Positions 16,247 to 24,233 of a stretch of 64,000 nt of DNA are shown here, piece by piece (the first letter of the stretch is position 1; every line of letters begins with the position of its first letter). A program made the translations under genes and the position numbers. Under the pieces are notes generated by a model that was not told the DNA's origin, made no database searches, and worked only from the letters and a program-made list of their open reading frames with translations. The stretch is from Kribbella antibiotica (lineage in GTDB: Bacteria; Actinomycetota; Actinomycetes; Propionibacteriales; Kribbellaceae), in contig NZ_SMKX01000024.1 in NCBI RefSeq assembly GCF_004349055.1, positions 1 to 64,000 on the forward strand, read 5' to 3'.

Positions 16247-16929
16247 CACACCCGCTTCGTGGCGGAGTAGGCGTACCAGACAGTGTTGCTGGACGGGACG
16301 TAGACGCGGTAGTCGCGGGCGCGGTTGGTGGTGATCACGTACGACGCGGCGCCGGTCTTCGTGTTCGGGTAGGCCCACCCGAGATCGGTCCAGGTGTTGG
16401 AGCCGAGGTCGCGCTTCTGGAACAGGACCCGTCCGTGGTGACGCGTGAACGCCTTGCCCTTGATGCTGTAGTAGGAGGCCCGAGCGCTCAAGGTGGTCTT
16501 CGTGCCCTTGCGCACGCCGGTCAGCCCGATGGCGGCACCGGCCTTCGTCATCGAGGTAGCGGGCAGCAGCCTGGCGACGTTGTGGCCGGCGCTGTCGCGG
16601 CCGTAGCCCTCCGGAGTCCACCGGGTGGTGACCCCGATCGGTGTCTTGTTGATCCAGATGGTGACGCTGTCCCACGGGCCGCCGACGCCGAAGTTGTAGG
16701 TGCCGTCCGGGCGGACCGCCCACCAGGTCGTGTCGGCAACCGTCTTCGGGCACCCACCGCCGAGCTTGAGGCTGTAGATGTAGCTGTCCGGAGAGTTGAT
16801 CACCAGCTTCGCCGGTACCGGCAACGAGCATGTCGGCAAGGCCTGCGGCGCAGCTTCGGCAGCAGCCGGGCCGGTCAAGAGGCCGGCGGCGAGGATGCCG
16901 GTAGCCAGGAGCAGGGAGCGATGACGCAT
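16246..16929 (-). CDS. Small secreted protein, paralogue of the gene at 23541
   Basis: The 227-residue product has a signal peptide (MRHRSLLLATGILAAGLL to about AEAA). Two cysteines occur in the N-terminal half (LPTCSLPVPAKL, GGCPKTVADTTWW), and a C-terminal beta-rich module contains GTKTTLSARASYYS, HHGRVLFQKRDLGS and NTVWYAYS. The same layout recurs in the protein encoded at 23541. The function is not recognised; the C-terminal part resembles an extracellular immunoglobulin-like or adhesive module (inference). A terminator shared with the protease gene follows. Confidence 0.75.
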   Translation of the reverse strand: MRHRSLLLATGILAAGLLTGPAAAEAAPQALPTCSLPVPAKLVINSPDSYIYSLKLGGGCPKTVADTTWWAVRPDGTYNFGVGGPWDSVTIWINKTPIGVTTRWTPEGYGRDSAGHNVARLLPATSMTKAGAAIGLTGVRKGTKTTLSARASYYSIKGKAFTRHHGRVLFQKRDLGSNTWTDLGWAYPNTKTGAASYVITTNRARDYRVYVPSSNTVWYAYSATKRV

Positions 16930-17036
16930 GAGGTCTCCTTAGAGTCAGGCGACCTGCACCCCGTGGTCGCGCAGGCGGAGACTACCGCTCGGACATTGCT
17001 GCCGTCTGTGGATTTCCCTTGCACATTGATGCAAAA

Positions 17037-17067
17037 GACCCCGGCAGCCGTGGTGGTTGCCGGGGTC
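17037..17067 (-). terminator. Rho-independent terminator of the Gly/Asp-rich membrane protein gene
   Basis: On the minus strand GACCCCGGCA pairs with TGCCGGGGTC around an 11-base loop and is followed by TTTTGC, shortly after the stop codon at 17083. Confidence 0.85.
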
Positions 17068-17082
17068 CTTGAGTGCTGGGGG

Positions 17083-17889
17083 TTACTCGCCGCCGAAGTC
17101 GCCGAAGTCCCAGCCGCCGGAGTCGCCGCCGCTGTCGCCACCGAAGTCGCCGCCGCCCATGTCGCCGCCGCCGTCACCGCCGCCCATGTCGCCACCGGCG
17201 AAGTCGCCGTAGCCGCCGCCGGCGAACATGCCGCCGAGCATGGTGCCGAGGAACATGCCGGTCATGACGCCGCCCATGGCGCCGAACATGCCTTGGGCGT
17301 ACGGCGAGTAGGCCGGGCCGGCTTCCCAGTACGGGACGCGCTGCGGGCCGACCATGACCTTGCGGACGTCCGGCTCGGCGCCGGCGCGGACGCGCTCGGC
17401 GTCGGCTGCGCAGGCGGGAACCTCACGCGGGGCGCCACCGGGCGGCGACCACTGGACGTCGACGACCGAGGGGCCGTGCTGGGGGTTGAAGAAGCACGAC
17501 GGGCGCCGCTGCGGGAGGGGCTCGCCGTTCACCCGGGCGCGGACGCACGCCGAGGCGTAGCGGCCGTCTTCGAGGATCTCGATGACGTGCTTGATCTGCT
17601 CGGCCTCGGTGACCTCACCGACCGCCTGTTTGGCCGACTCGTAGGAGTCGAGCGCGCGCTGGTAGTCCTGCCGGGCGCCGTCGCCGAGGTCCTTGCCGAC
17701 CATGTCGAGGTCGAGGTCCTGCAGCTCTTCGCCGAACCGGGTGATGTCCTCGTCAGCGGTGCGCTTGACCGACTCGAGCTCGCCGGCGGTGATCTCGTGC
17801 TGCTTGCGGGTCTGCAGCTGGGTCCGACGGTACGAGCGGTATGCCAGCACCGCGATCACCACGACGGCGATGATCAGGATGAACGTCAT
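17083..17889 (-). CDS. Membrane-anchored protein with a glycine/aspartate-rich tail
   Basis: The 268-residue protein begins with one membrane helix (MTFILIIAVVVIAVLAY). A charged, probably coiled-coil segment follows (RKQHEITAGELESVKRTADE), then a central region with cysteines (YASACVRARVNGE, RRPSCFFNPQHGPS). A second hydrophobic Gly/Met stretch (FGAMGGVMTGMFLGTMLGG) leads into a tail of about 50 residues composed almost only of G, D, F and S. The family is not recognised with certainty; such tails occur in TPM-domain and related envelope proteins. GAGG precedes the ATG at 17889. It is divergent from the amidase gene. Confidence 0.75.
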   Translation of the reverse strand: MTFILIIAVVVIAVLAYRSYRRTQLQTRKQHEITAGELESVKRTADEDITRFGEELQDLDLDMVGKDLGDGARQDYQRALDSYESAKQAVGEVTEAEQIKHVIEILEDGRYASACVRARVNGEPLPQRRPSCFFNPQHGPSVVDVQWSPPGGAPREVPACAADAERVRAGAEPDVRKVMVGPQRVPYWEAGPAYSPYAQGMFGAMGGVMTGMFLGTMLGGMFAGGGYGDFAGGDMGGGDGGGDMGGGDFGGDSGGDSGGWDFGDFGGE

Positions 17890-18052
17890 GTCGGGCCTCT
17901 TCAAAAATGGGGGCTTTACGGTGAGCCTACCGAACATCGCAAACCCGGCACGCCACGCAGGGTGACCCAATGCCCAGATTGTCGTCACGCAGCGCGCATA
18001 ATCGATTACCGCCGCCCAGCGACCGCATTGCCCTGCGTTGGAAGGCTGTTCG

Positions 18053-19603
18053 ATGAGCAAGACCCTCCGACTTCTCACGCTCACCGCGACCGGTCTCGCG
18101 CTGGTCGCTCCGCAGCTACATCCGTCGGCTCAACCCGCCGCCGATCCGGCCGAGGCGACGTACCAGGAGATTGCGATCACCGGGCCTTCGGTGGCCGCCG
18201 AGACCAAGCCGTTCGCGATGGTCGGTGTGACCTGGCCGGTCGGCGTCAAAGACGTGCACGCCAAGGTCCGGATCAAGCAGGGCGGCCAGTGGACCGATTG
18301 GCAGCCGCTGCACATCGAGGACGGCCACGGCCCGGACACTCCGGAAGGCAACCCCGGCACCGAACCCCTGTGGGTGGGCGATGCGACCGGCATCCAGGCC
18401 AGCGCGACCGACACCGCCGGTACGACGGTCAAGGGGGCGAAGGTCACCCTGATCCAGCCAGGCGTTCTCCCCAGCGATACCGCGGAAGCGACCGAGCCCC
18501 AGAGCGTCGAGTCGGCCGCGAGCAGAGCGCCGTACCCGATGCCGAACGTCTGGAGCCGCAAGCGCTGGGGTGCTGACGAGCGGCTGCGCAACATCAACAA
18601 GGGCTGCTCGCGGCCGAAGTACACCAAGACCGTGATGGCCGCGTTCGTCCACCACACCGCCGATCGCAACGACTACACCCGCGCGCAGGTCCCGGCGATG
18701 ATCCGGGCGACCTACGCGTATCACGTGAAGACCCGCGGCTGGTGCGACCTCGGCTACAACTTCCTCGTCGACCGCTTCGGCCGTGCCTTCGAAGGCAGGT
18801 ACGGCGGCGCGCAGCTGCCAGTCCTTGGCGCGCACACCGAGTCGTTCAATGGGAACTCGTTCGGGGTTTCGCTGATCGGCAACTTCGACAAGGTGGCGCC
18901 ACCGGCCTCGATGCTGGAGGCAACGGCCCGGGTCATCGCGTGGAAGCTCGACGCCAACTATCGCTCGCCGACCTCGAGCATCGTCCTGGCTCGGCATCGA
19001 GTGAACACGATCTCCGGTCACCGCGATACGAAGGCGACCGCATGCCCAGGGCAACAGCTGTACGCGAAACTTCCTTGGCTGAAGCAACGAGTGCAGAAGC
19101 TGATGGGTGGCACGGTCTCGACACCGATCTACCGGTTCGCGAAGACGGTCGGATTCCGTAGCCTCGGGCAACCTTTCTGGGGTGAGCACAAAACGCGCAC
19201 CGGCTGGGCGACGTATTTCGGAACGCGTGACGTCTTCTACTCGGTCTCCACCGGCGCGCACTCGACTGCGGGCGTGTTCCGTCAGCGGTACCGCCGGATG
19301 GGCCCCGATACAGGTCTCGGACTGCCGACGACCGAGGTTCACAACGGCCGCGTCGCAGGCACTCGCGTGCAGTCGTTCCGCGACGGCGGCTTCTACTGGG
19401 CCAAGCCGTACGGCGTCCGTCCGGTCACCGGCCTGATCTACCGAAAGTATGTCGCGATCGGTGCGGAGCGGTCGCGGCTCGGCGTACCGGTGACTGATCT
19501 CTACAAGGTGAAGGGCGGGTTGCGGCAGAAGTTCCAGCATGGCTGGCTCACCTATCACGCACACCGCCGCACGGTTCTCGTCCAATACCGGAGTGGCTCA
19601 TGA
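18053..19603 (+). CDS. Secreted N-acetylmuramoyl-L-alanine amidase (PGRP fold) with LGFP repeats
   Basis: The 516-residue protein has a signal peptide and a ~130-residue beta-rich region. A PGRP/amidase_2 domain follows, with zinc ligands in AAFVHHTADRN and TISGHRDTKATACPG and the conserved YNFLVDRFGRAFEGRYGG. The C-terminus carries LGFP-type repeats (TGLGLPTTEV, SRLGVPVTDLY). The amidase cuts between muramic acid and the stem peptide, and LGFP repeats are thought to attach such proteins to the wall. GGAAGG precedes ATG 18053. The stop overlaps the SpoIID-like gene start by 4 bases, so both act in wall remodelling from one mRNA. Confidence 0.92.
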   Translation: MSKTLRLLTLTATGLALVAPQLHPSAQPAADPAEATYQEIAITGPSVAAETKPFAMVGVTWPVGVKDVHAKVRIKQGGQWTDWQPLHIEDGHGPDTPEGNPGTEPLWVGDATGIQASATDTAGTTVKGAKVTLIQPGVLPSDTAEATEPQSVESAASRAPYPMPNVWSRKRWGADERLRNINKGCSRPKYTKTVMAAFVHHTADRNDYTRAQVPAMIRATYAYHVKTRGWCDLGYNFLVDRFGRAFEGRYGGAQLPVLGAHTESFNGNSFGVSLIGNFDKVAPPASMLEATARVIAWKLDANYRSPTSSIVLARHRVNTISGHRDTKATACPGQQLYAKLPWLKQRVQKLMGGTVSTPIYRFAKTVGFRSLGQPFWGEHKTRTGWATYFGTRDVFYSVSTGAHSTAGVFRQRYRRMGPDTGLGLPTTEVHNGRVAGTRVQSFRDGGFYWAKPYGVRPVTGLIYRKYVAIGAERSRLGVPVTDLYKVKGGLRQKFQHGWLTYHAHRRTVLVQYRSGS

Positions 19604-20820
19604 AACTGCGCGTTCTGACCGCCGTCCTTGTCGCTTCCACCGTCATCAGTGCGACTGCCGAGGCGCGGGAGTTCGAGCCGACCGCCGGCGCGGACACCAC
19701 GATCAGCGGTCGCGGGTTCGGCCACGGTCGCGGCATGTCCCAGTACGGCGCTCAGGGCGCGGCGATCGCGGGGAAGTCGGCGAAGCAGATTCTCGACTTC
19801 TACTACCCGGGAACGACGGTGGGCAAGGCGACCGGGCGGATCCGGGTTCGGATCAGCGCTGACACGACGGACGGCGTACGGGTTGCCGCGGTCAACAATC
19901 TGCGGGTTCGGGATCTGGGCCGGGACAAGCTGTTTGCGTTGCCCAAGGCATCGACCCGGAATCAGTGGTCGATCGATCCGCATGGTGAGCACGGGACGAA
20001 GGTCAGTTCCTACAACACCAAGACCCGCAAGTGGACGCTGTGGAAGACGTTCAGCTCGATGACCCAGTTCGAGGGTCCGGCGCTGACGAGTCTCATCCTG
20101 CCGTCAGGTGCTGTCCGGCGGTATCGCGGTGGGCTGCGGGGGATCGATGCTCCAGGCAAGCACCTCGACACGGTCAACGTGGTTTCACTGGAACACTACC
20201 TGCGTGGCGTCGTACCGCGGGAGGCCTTGTCCAGTTGGCGTCCGGCCGCACTGCAGGCGCAGGCTGTTGCCGCGCGCACCTACTCGGTGTTCCATCGAAA
20301 CCGGAGTGTCAAGCGCGCCTATGACCTCTGCGACACGATCGCCTGCCAGGTCTACGGCGGTTACAACGACGAGAAGAACGCGACCAATGCCGCGATCACC
20401 GCAACGGCCGGGCAAGTGCGGCTGTACAAGGGTAAACCGATCATCGCCGAGTTCTCCTCGTCGAACGGCGGGGCGACCGCGGCTGGGAGCGTCCCGTACC
20501 AGGTGATGAAGGTGGATTCCTGGGACGCGTATCCCGGTAACGGGAACCCGAATGTCGCGTGGACGGTGACGCGGAAGACGGCCGCTGTGCAGGCGGTATT
20601 CGACGTCGGCACGATCCGCACGCTGCGCGTCATCCGCCGTACCGGGGTCGGGCCGGCCGGTGGGCGCGCGGCGCGAATCGAGGCGATCGGGTCGAAGGGG
20701 CGGCGGGAGTTGAGTGCCGATCAGCTCCGTGGGCGGCTGCATCTGAAGTCCGCCTGGATCGCGTTCCCGGTGGCGCCACTTGATATGTCAACTGTGCCGG
20801 CGGGGATCGCCGGTCGCTGA
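19600..20820 (+). CDS. Secreted SpoIID/LytB-domain protein
   Basis: The 406-residue protein has a signal peptide (MKLRVLTAVLVASTVISATAEA) and GRGFGHGRGMSQYGAQG, the hallmark of SpoIID/LytB-domain proteins. Conserved EHYLRGVVPREALSSW, QAQAVAARTYSV and FSSSNGGATA segments follow. SpoIID is a lytic transglycosylase acting on denuded glycan strands, so action after the amidase encoded just upstream is a natural pairing. Translation is coupled to the amidase (ATGA overlap). Confidence 0.92.
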   Translation: MKLRVLTAVLVASTVISATAEAREFEPTAGADTTISGRGFGHGRGMSQYGAQGAAIAGKSAKQILDFYYPGTTVGKATGRIRVRISADTTDGVRVAAVNNLRVRDLGRDKLFALPKASTRNQWSIDPHGEHGTKVSSYNTKTRKWTLWKTFSSMTQFEGPALTSLILPSGAVRRYRGGLRGIDAPGKHLDTVNVVSLEHYLRGVVPREALSSWRPAALQAQAVAARTYSVFHRNRSVKRAYDLCDTIACQVYGGYNDEKNATNAAITATAGQVRLYKGKPIIAEFSSSNGGATAAGSVPYQVMKVDSWDAYPGNGNPNVAWTVTRKTAAVQAVFDVGTIRTLRVIRRTGVGPAGGRAARIEAIGSKGRRELSADQLRGRLHLKSAWIAFPVAPLDMSTVPAGIAGR

Positions 20821-20869
20821 ACCATTGACGGCATCTCCCTGGGCCGATTACAACTGTGGCGGTCAGAGC

Positions 20870-20885
20870 ATGACATCGATGTCAT
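20870..20885 (+). promoter_or_regulatory. Perfect 16-bp palindrome upstream of the GH76 gene (LacI-like operator candidate)
   Basis: ATGACATCGATGTCAT is fully palindromic with a central CG, a symmetry typical of LacI-family operators, and sits 28 bases before the glycosidase start. No LacI gene is in the window. Confidence 0.5.
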
Positions 20886-20913
20886 CCGTCACCGCCCACA
20901 GAGGAGCCGGTCG

Positions 20914-22065
20914 ATGCGCAGGAAATTGGGTATATCAACTCGGATCGTGGCCGGCCTGGTGGCGGCCGCGGTCGTGGGGTCGTTGCAGGTCTCGGCGGCG
21001 AGCGCCGTGACAAGTCCGGCGGCCCGCGCCAAGGCGTCGTATGACGCGATCAACAAGTACTTCGGTACCGAGCACGGGTTGCTGCTCGAGGAGTACCCGA
21101 ACCACCAGACCAACCCGTACTCGTACGTCTGGCCGTACTCGCAGGCGGCGATCGCGGCCGAGGACATCGCCGGGATCCCGGGCTCCGGGCACAAGGCGGC
21201 GGCCGAGGCGGAACGCCGGATCGACGCCTATTCGCCGTACTGGAACTCGACGACGACGCCGAAGGGGTACGACTCCTACGTGCGGGCGCCGCTGGGTGGG
21301 GGCGGCGACAAGTTCTACGACGACAACGAGTGGATCGGGCTGCACCTGATCCAGAACTACAAACGCACCGGAGACCGTACGTCGCTCGCTCGGGCCAAGG
21401 AGATCTTCGCCCTGGTCGTGCACGGGTGGGACACCGACCCGGCGCATCCGTGCGCCGGCGGGGTCTACTGGACGCAGGCGCCGTGGAGCCAGGACCGCAA
21501 CACCGTGTCGAACGGACCGGGCGCTGAGCTCGGAGCGCACCTGTATCTGCTGACGCGTGACCGGTCGTACCTGACGTGGGCGAAGCGGATGTACCAGTGG
21601 GCGCAGGACTGCATGCTCGCGCCGAACGGTCTCTACTGGGACCACATCGACCTGGCCGGCAACGTTGAGAAGACGCAGTGGAGTTACAACCAGGGCGTCA
21701 TGCTCGGGGCCGGCGTCTTGTTGTACAAGGCAACCGGTGACCACCGCTACCTGCGCGAAGCCAAGTCGGTCGCGAACGCGTCACTCGCCTTCTACAACAC
21801 GCGCGAGATCCTCGCCAAGAACGGCGCCGCGTTCAACTCCATCTGGTTCAAGAACCTGCTGATCCTCGACTCGGTGGCTCCTGACCCCCGCTACCGCAAA
21901 GCCATGCAGGCGTACGCCGATGACCAGTGGAACACCACCAGAGACCCCGCCACCAACCTCTACAAGTTCCGCGAGGGTTCCGTGGAACTCCTCCAGCAAT
22001 CCGGCATCGCCCAGGTCCACGCCCTCCTCGCCTGGCCCCGCTCCCGCTACCACCTCCTGGCCTGA
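20914..22065 (+). CDS. Secreted glycoside hydrolase family 76 protein
   Basis: The 383-residue protein has a signal peptide ending near SAASA. An (alpha/alpha)6-barrel-like sequence follows with the catalytic aspartate pair in FYDDNEWIG (residues about 136-137), GVYWTQAPWSQDRNTVSNGPGA in part, and QWSYNQGVMLGAG. GH76 enzymes cleave alpha-1,6-mannan; in actinobacteria they are used on fungal mannan or on endogenous mannan-type glycolipids. AGAGGAG precedes ATG 20914. A palindromic operator candidate is directly upstream, suggesting sugar-responsive control. Confidence 0.88.
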   Translation: MRRKLGISTRIVAGLVAAAVVGSLQVSAASAVTSPAARAKASYDAINKYFGTEHGLLLEEYPNHQTNPYSYVWPYSQAAIAAEDIAGIPGSGHKAAAEAERRIDAYSPYWNSTTTPKGYDSYVRAPLGGGGDKFYDDNEWIGLHLIQNYKRTGDRTSLARAKEIFALVVHGWDTDPAHPCAGGVYWTQAPWSQDRNTVSNGPGAELGAHLYLLTRDRSYLTWAKRMYQWAQDCMLAPNGLYWDHIDLAGNVEKTQWSYNQGVMLGAGVLLYKATGDHRYLREAKSVANASLAFYNTREILAKNGAAFNSIWFKNLLILDSVAPDPRYRKAMQAYADDQWNTTRDPATNLYKFREGSVELLQQSGIAQVHALLAWPRSRYHLLA

Positions 22066-22148
22066 CGGACGCCCCTTCGGCGCGGCCGCCTCGCGCGGTC
22101 GCGCCGACCGTCCTTTCGCGAGATCATGCGGTTCCGGCGAACCTGTGC

Positions 22149-22228
22149 CACTGATCAACCTGCTGCAGATGGTCAAGAGGTGCGGGGATTGAGCGTGCTG
22201 TGGTTGTGGCCACGCAGGTTGATCAGTG
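22149..22228. repeat. 15-bp perfect inverted repeat with 50-base spacer
   Basis: CACTGATCAACCTGC at 22149-22163 is repeated inverted at 22214-22228. It has no T-run and no neighbouring promoter-like element, so a remnant of a small mobile repeat or a cruciform is possible. Confidence 0.65.
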
Positions 22229-22462
22229 TGTGGCGTCCGCCCCAGCCGCGCTGGTGAGTGATGGCCGAGCGTGGCGGAACGACTAGTCCACGAGTTGGTG
22301 GGTGATGGCGGTCCACCTGTCGGCGACTCGCGTTCTCGGATGCAGGCTGCACGAAGAACTGCAGGTGGTGCGGGGATGCGGTGTGCTCGGGACGGACTCA
22401 CACGTGCGGGCGGGTATACGTGGGCGACTACCTGCAGTCCTTCGTGCGCCCTGGGGCAAAGA

Positions 22463-22503
22463 AACAGCCGCCGCCGAAGGGGTTCCTTCGGGCGGCGGCT
22501 GTT
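22463..22503 (-). terminator. Rho-independent terminator of the cyclophilin gene
   Basis: AACAGCCGCCGCC pairs with GGCGGCGGCTGTT, extended by GAAGG/CCTTC across a one-base bulge. On the minus strand it is followed by TCTTTG, 8 bases after the stop codon. Confidence 0.88.
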
Positions 22504-22510
22504 GAAAAGA

Positions 22511-23392
22511 TCAGGCGGCTGCTGTTGCGGTGTTGATTTTGACGGGGGTGACGGGGCTGCCGTCGGTGGGGCCGTTCTTGGGCTTGACGCCCGCGTTGGC
22601 GACCTTGTCGATGAGTTTGAGGCTGGGCTCGTCGAGGGTGCCGAAGGCGGTGTACTGCGGGCCCAGGCCGGAGGCGTCGCCGTAGACGATGAAGAACTGG
22701 CTGCCGTTGGTGTTGGGGCCCGAGTTGGCCATGGCGAGGATGCCGCGGCCGTACTTCAGGGTCGGGTAGACCTCGTCGGCGAAGCTGTAGCCGGGGCCGC
22801 CGCTGCCTTGCTTGGCCTCGTCCTTGGTCGGGTCGCCGCACTGGAGGACCTGCAGGCCTTCGCCGACGGTGAGCCGGTGGCAGGTGGTGTCGGCGAAGTA
22901 CTTCTGGCCGACGAGGCTCAGGAAGTTCTTCACCGTGCAGGGGGCCAGAGCGCTGTCCAGGGTGACCTGGAGGTCGCCGACGGACGTGTTCAGGCTGACC
23001 TTCGACGTCCCGGAGGCCTTGATCTTGCCGTCGGACGGCGGGTCGACCTTCTTACTGGCCGGCTCGGCGCCCTTCTTGTAGGTGCAGTTCACCTCGGCCG
23101 GCAGCGCCGTCGCCCGCTTCGGCGCGGGGGCCAGTGCGGTCGGGATGCTCTTCGGCTTGCCGTCGGGGACCGCGGGCGCATCGGTCGGCGGGGTGTCGCC
23201 GGCCGCCGGGGTGTCGTTGCTGCCCTTGGGACCGAAGAGCACGAAAACTCCGACCAGGACTGCGACAACGGCCACCACCGCGGTCACCGTGACGGCGAGG
23301 TTCCGCCGCTGCCGGGACCGCTCAGCCTGCCGCTCGGCCTGCCGTTTGGCCTTCCGTGCCGCGAGCTGCTGCTCGTGGGTCCTCTTGGACAT
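22511..23392 (-). CDS. Membrane-anchored cyclophilin-type peptidyl-prolyl isomerase
   Basis: The 293-residue protein has a highly basic cytoplasmic N-terminus, one membrane helix (AVTVTAVVAVVAVLVGVFVLF), a Pro/Ala linker and a cyclophilin domain. Recognisable segments are VKNFLSLVGQKYFADTTCHR, GILAMANSGPNTNGSQFFI and YTAFGTLDEPS. It accelerates cis-trans isomerisation of prolyl bonds in exported proteins on the outer face of the membrane. It is transcribed alone and ends in a strong terminator. Confidence 0.93.
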   Translation of the reverse strand: MSKRTHEQQLAARKAKRQAERQAERSRQRRNLAVTVTAVVAVVAVLVGVFVLFGPKGSNDTPAAGDTPPTDAPAVPDGKPKSIPTALAPAPKRATALPAEVNCTYKKGAEPASKKVDPPSDGKIKASGTSKVSLNTSVGDLQVTLDSALAPCTVKNFLSLVGQKYFADTTCHRLTVGEGLQVLQCGDPTKDEAKQGSGGPGYSFADEVYPTLKYGRGILAMANSGPNTNGSQFFIVYGDASGLGPQYTAFGTLDEPSLKLIDKVANAGVKPKNGPTDGSPVTPVKINTATAAA

Positions 23393-23540
23393 GCAAACCC
23401 TCCCTCACCGTGATGTCTGGAGGGAACTTACAGCGTCAACCTGAGAACTGTCTGTAAACCGTCTGAACTGTGACCAGCCCGGGCGTGGTTCAGGCGTAGA
23501 CCAGTAGGCTGCGGCGCATCGGTCGGACTTGGGAGGGTTC

Positions 23541-24233
23541 ATGCGGGGACGCGCGTTGGTACTGGCGGTTGGTGTGGTTGCTTCGGGGCTGATGGGGGTG
23601 CAAGCGGCCACGGCACAGGCCAAGCCGGAAGCATTGCCGGCCTGTCAGTTCGGGATCCCGGCGAAGGTGGCGATCACCAAGCCGAACGCTCGCCTGCCGA
23701 TCGGGATGGGGGCCACCTGTCCCAAGGCGGTTTACGAGGCCGTTTGGGTAGGACAGGCCGACGGCGTCACCGGTACGTCGTATCAGGTGGCGTGTGGTTG
23801 GGGCCACCCGAATTGCGGTGTCGTCCTCGAGAACACCTACCCCGGTCGGGTGATGCACTGGACCGCGCCGTCGGGCCACGGTGCAGATCGGACCGGAGCG
23901 TGGATCGCCAGCCTGCGCTCCGCGACCTCGACCACCAAGTACGGCGCGGCGGTCTCGCTGACCGGAGCACGGAGCGGGACGAAGACCACGCTCACCGCGC
24001 GCCCGACGTACTACAGCGCCAAGACCAAGGGCTTCGTGCGCCATCACGGGCGGGTGCTGTTCCAGTCCAAGGACCCGGGTTCCTCGGTCTGGAAGGACCT
24101 TGGGTACGTCGTGCCGAGCTCGACCGGCGCGGCGACCTACACGCTCACCACCAACCGCAGCCGGGCGTATCGCGCGTACGTCGCGTCGTCGGCCACGGTT
24201 TGGTACGCCTACTCGGCGAACGTCACGCGCTAG
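23541..24233 (+). CDS. Small secreted protein, paralogue of the gene at 16246
   Basis: The 230-residue protein starts at ATG 23541, with GGGAGGG 3-10 bases upstream, and has a signal peptide (MRGRALVLAVGVVASGLMG). Cysteines occur in LPACQFGIPAKV, GATCPKAVYEAVW and ACGWGHPNCG. The C-terminal module (GTKTTLTARPTYYS, HHGRVLFQSKDPGSS, SATVWYAYS) closely matches the protein encoded at 16246. The function is unknown. Its 3' end overlaps the convergent serine hydrolase gene by 11 bases. Confidence 0.75.
   Translation: MRGRALVLAVGVVASGLMGVQAATAQAKPEALPACQFGIPAKVAITKPNARLPIGMGATCPKAVYEAVWVGQADGVTGTSYQVACGWGHPNCGVVLENTYPGRVMHWTAPSGHGADRTGAWIASLRSATSTTKYGAAVSLTGARSGTKTTLTARPTYYSAKTKGFVRHHGRVLFQSKDPGSSVWKDLGYVVPSSTGAATYTLTTNRSRAYRAYVASSATVWYAYSANVTR

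Larger units (their letters stand above)
22066..22510. other. 445-base gene-free region
   Basis: No supported gene lies here. It contains a 15-bp perfect inverted repeat with a 50-base spacer (22149-22228) and the terminator of the cyclophilin gene (22463-22503). The remainder shows no motif I could identify. Confidence 0.55.
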
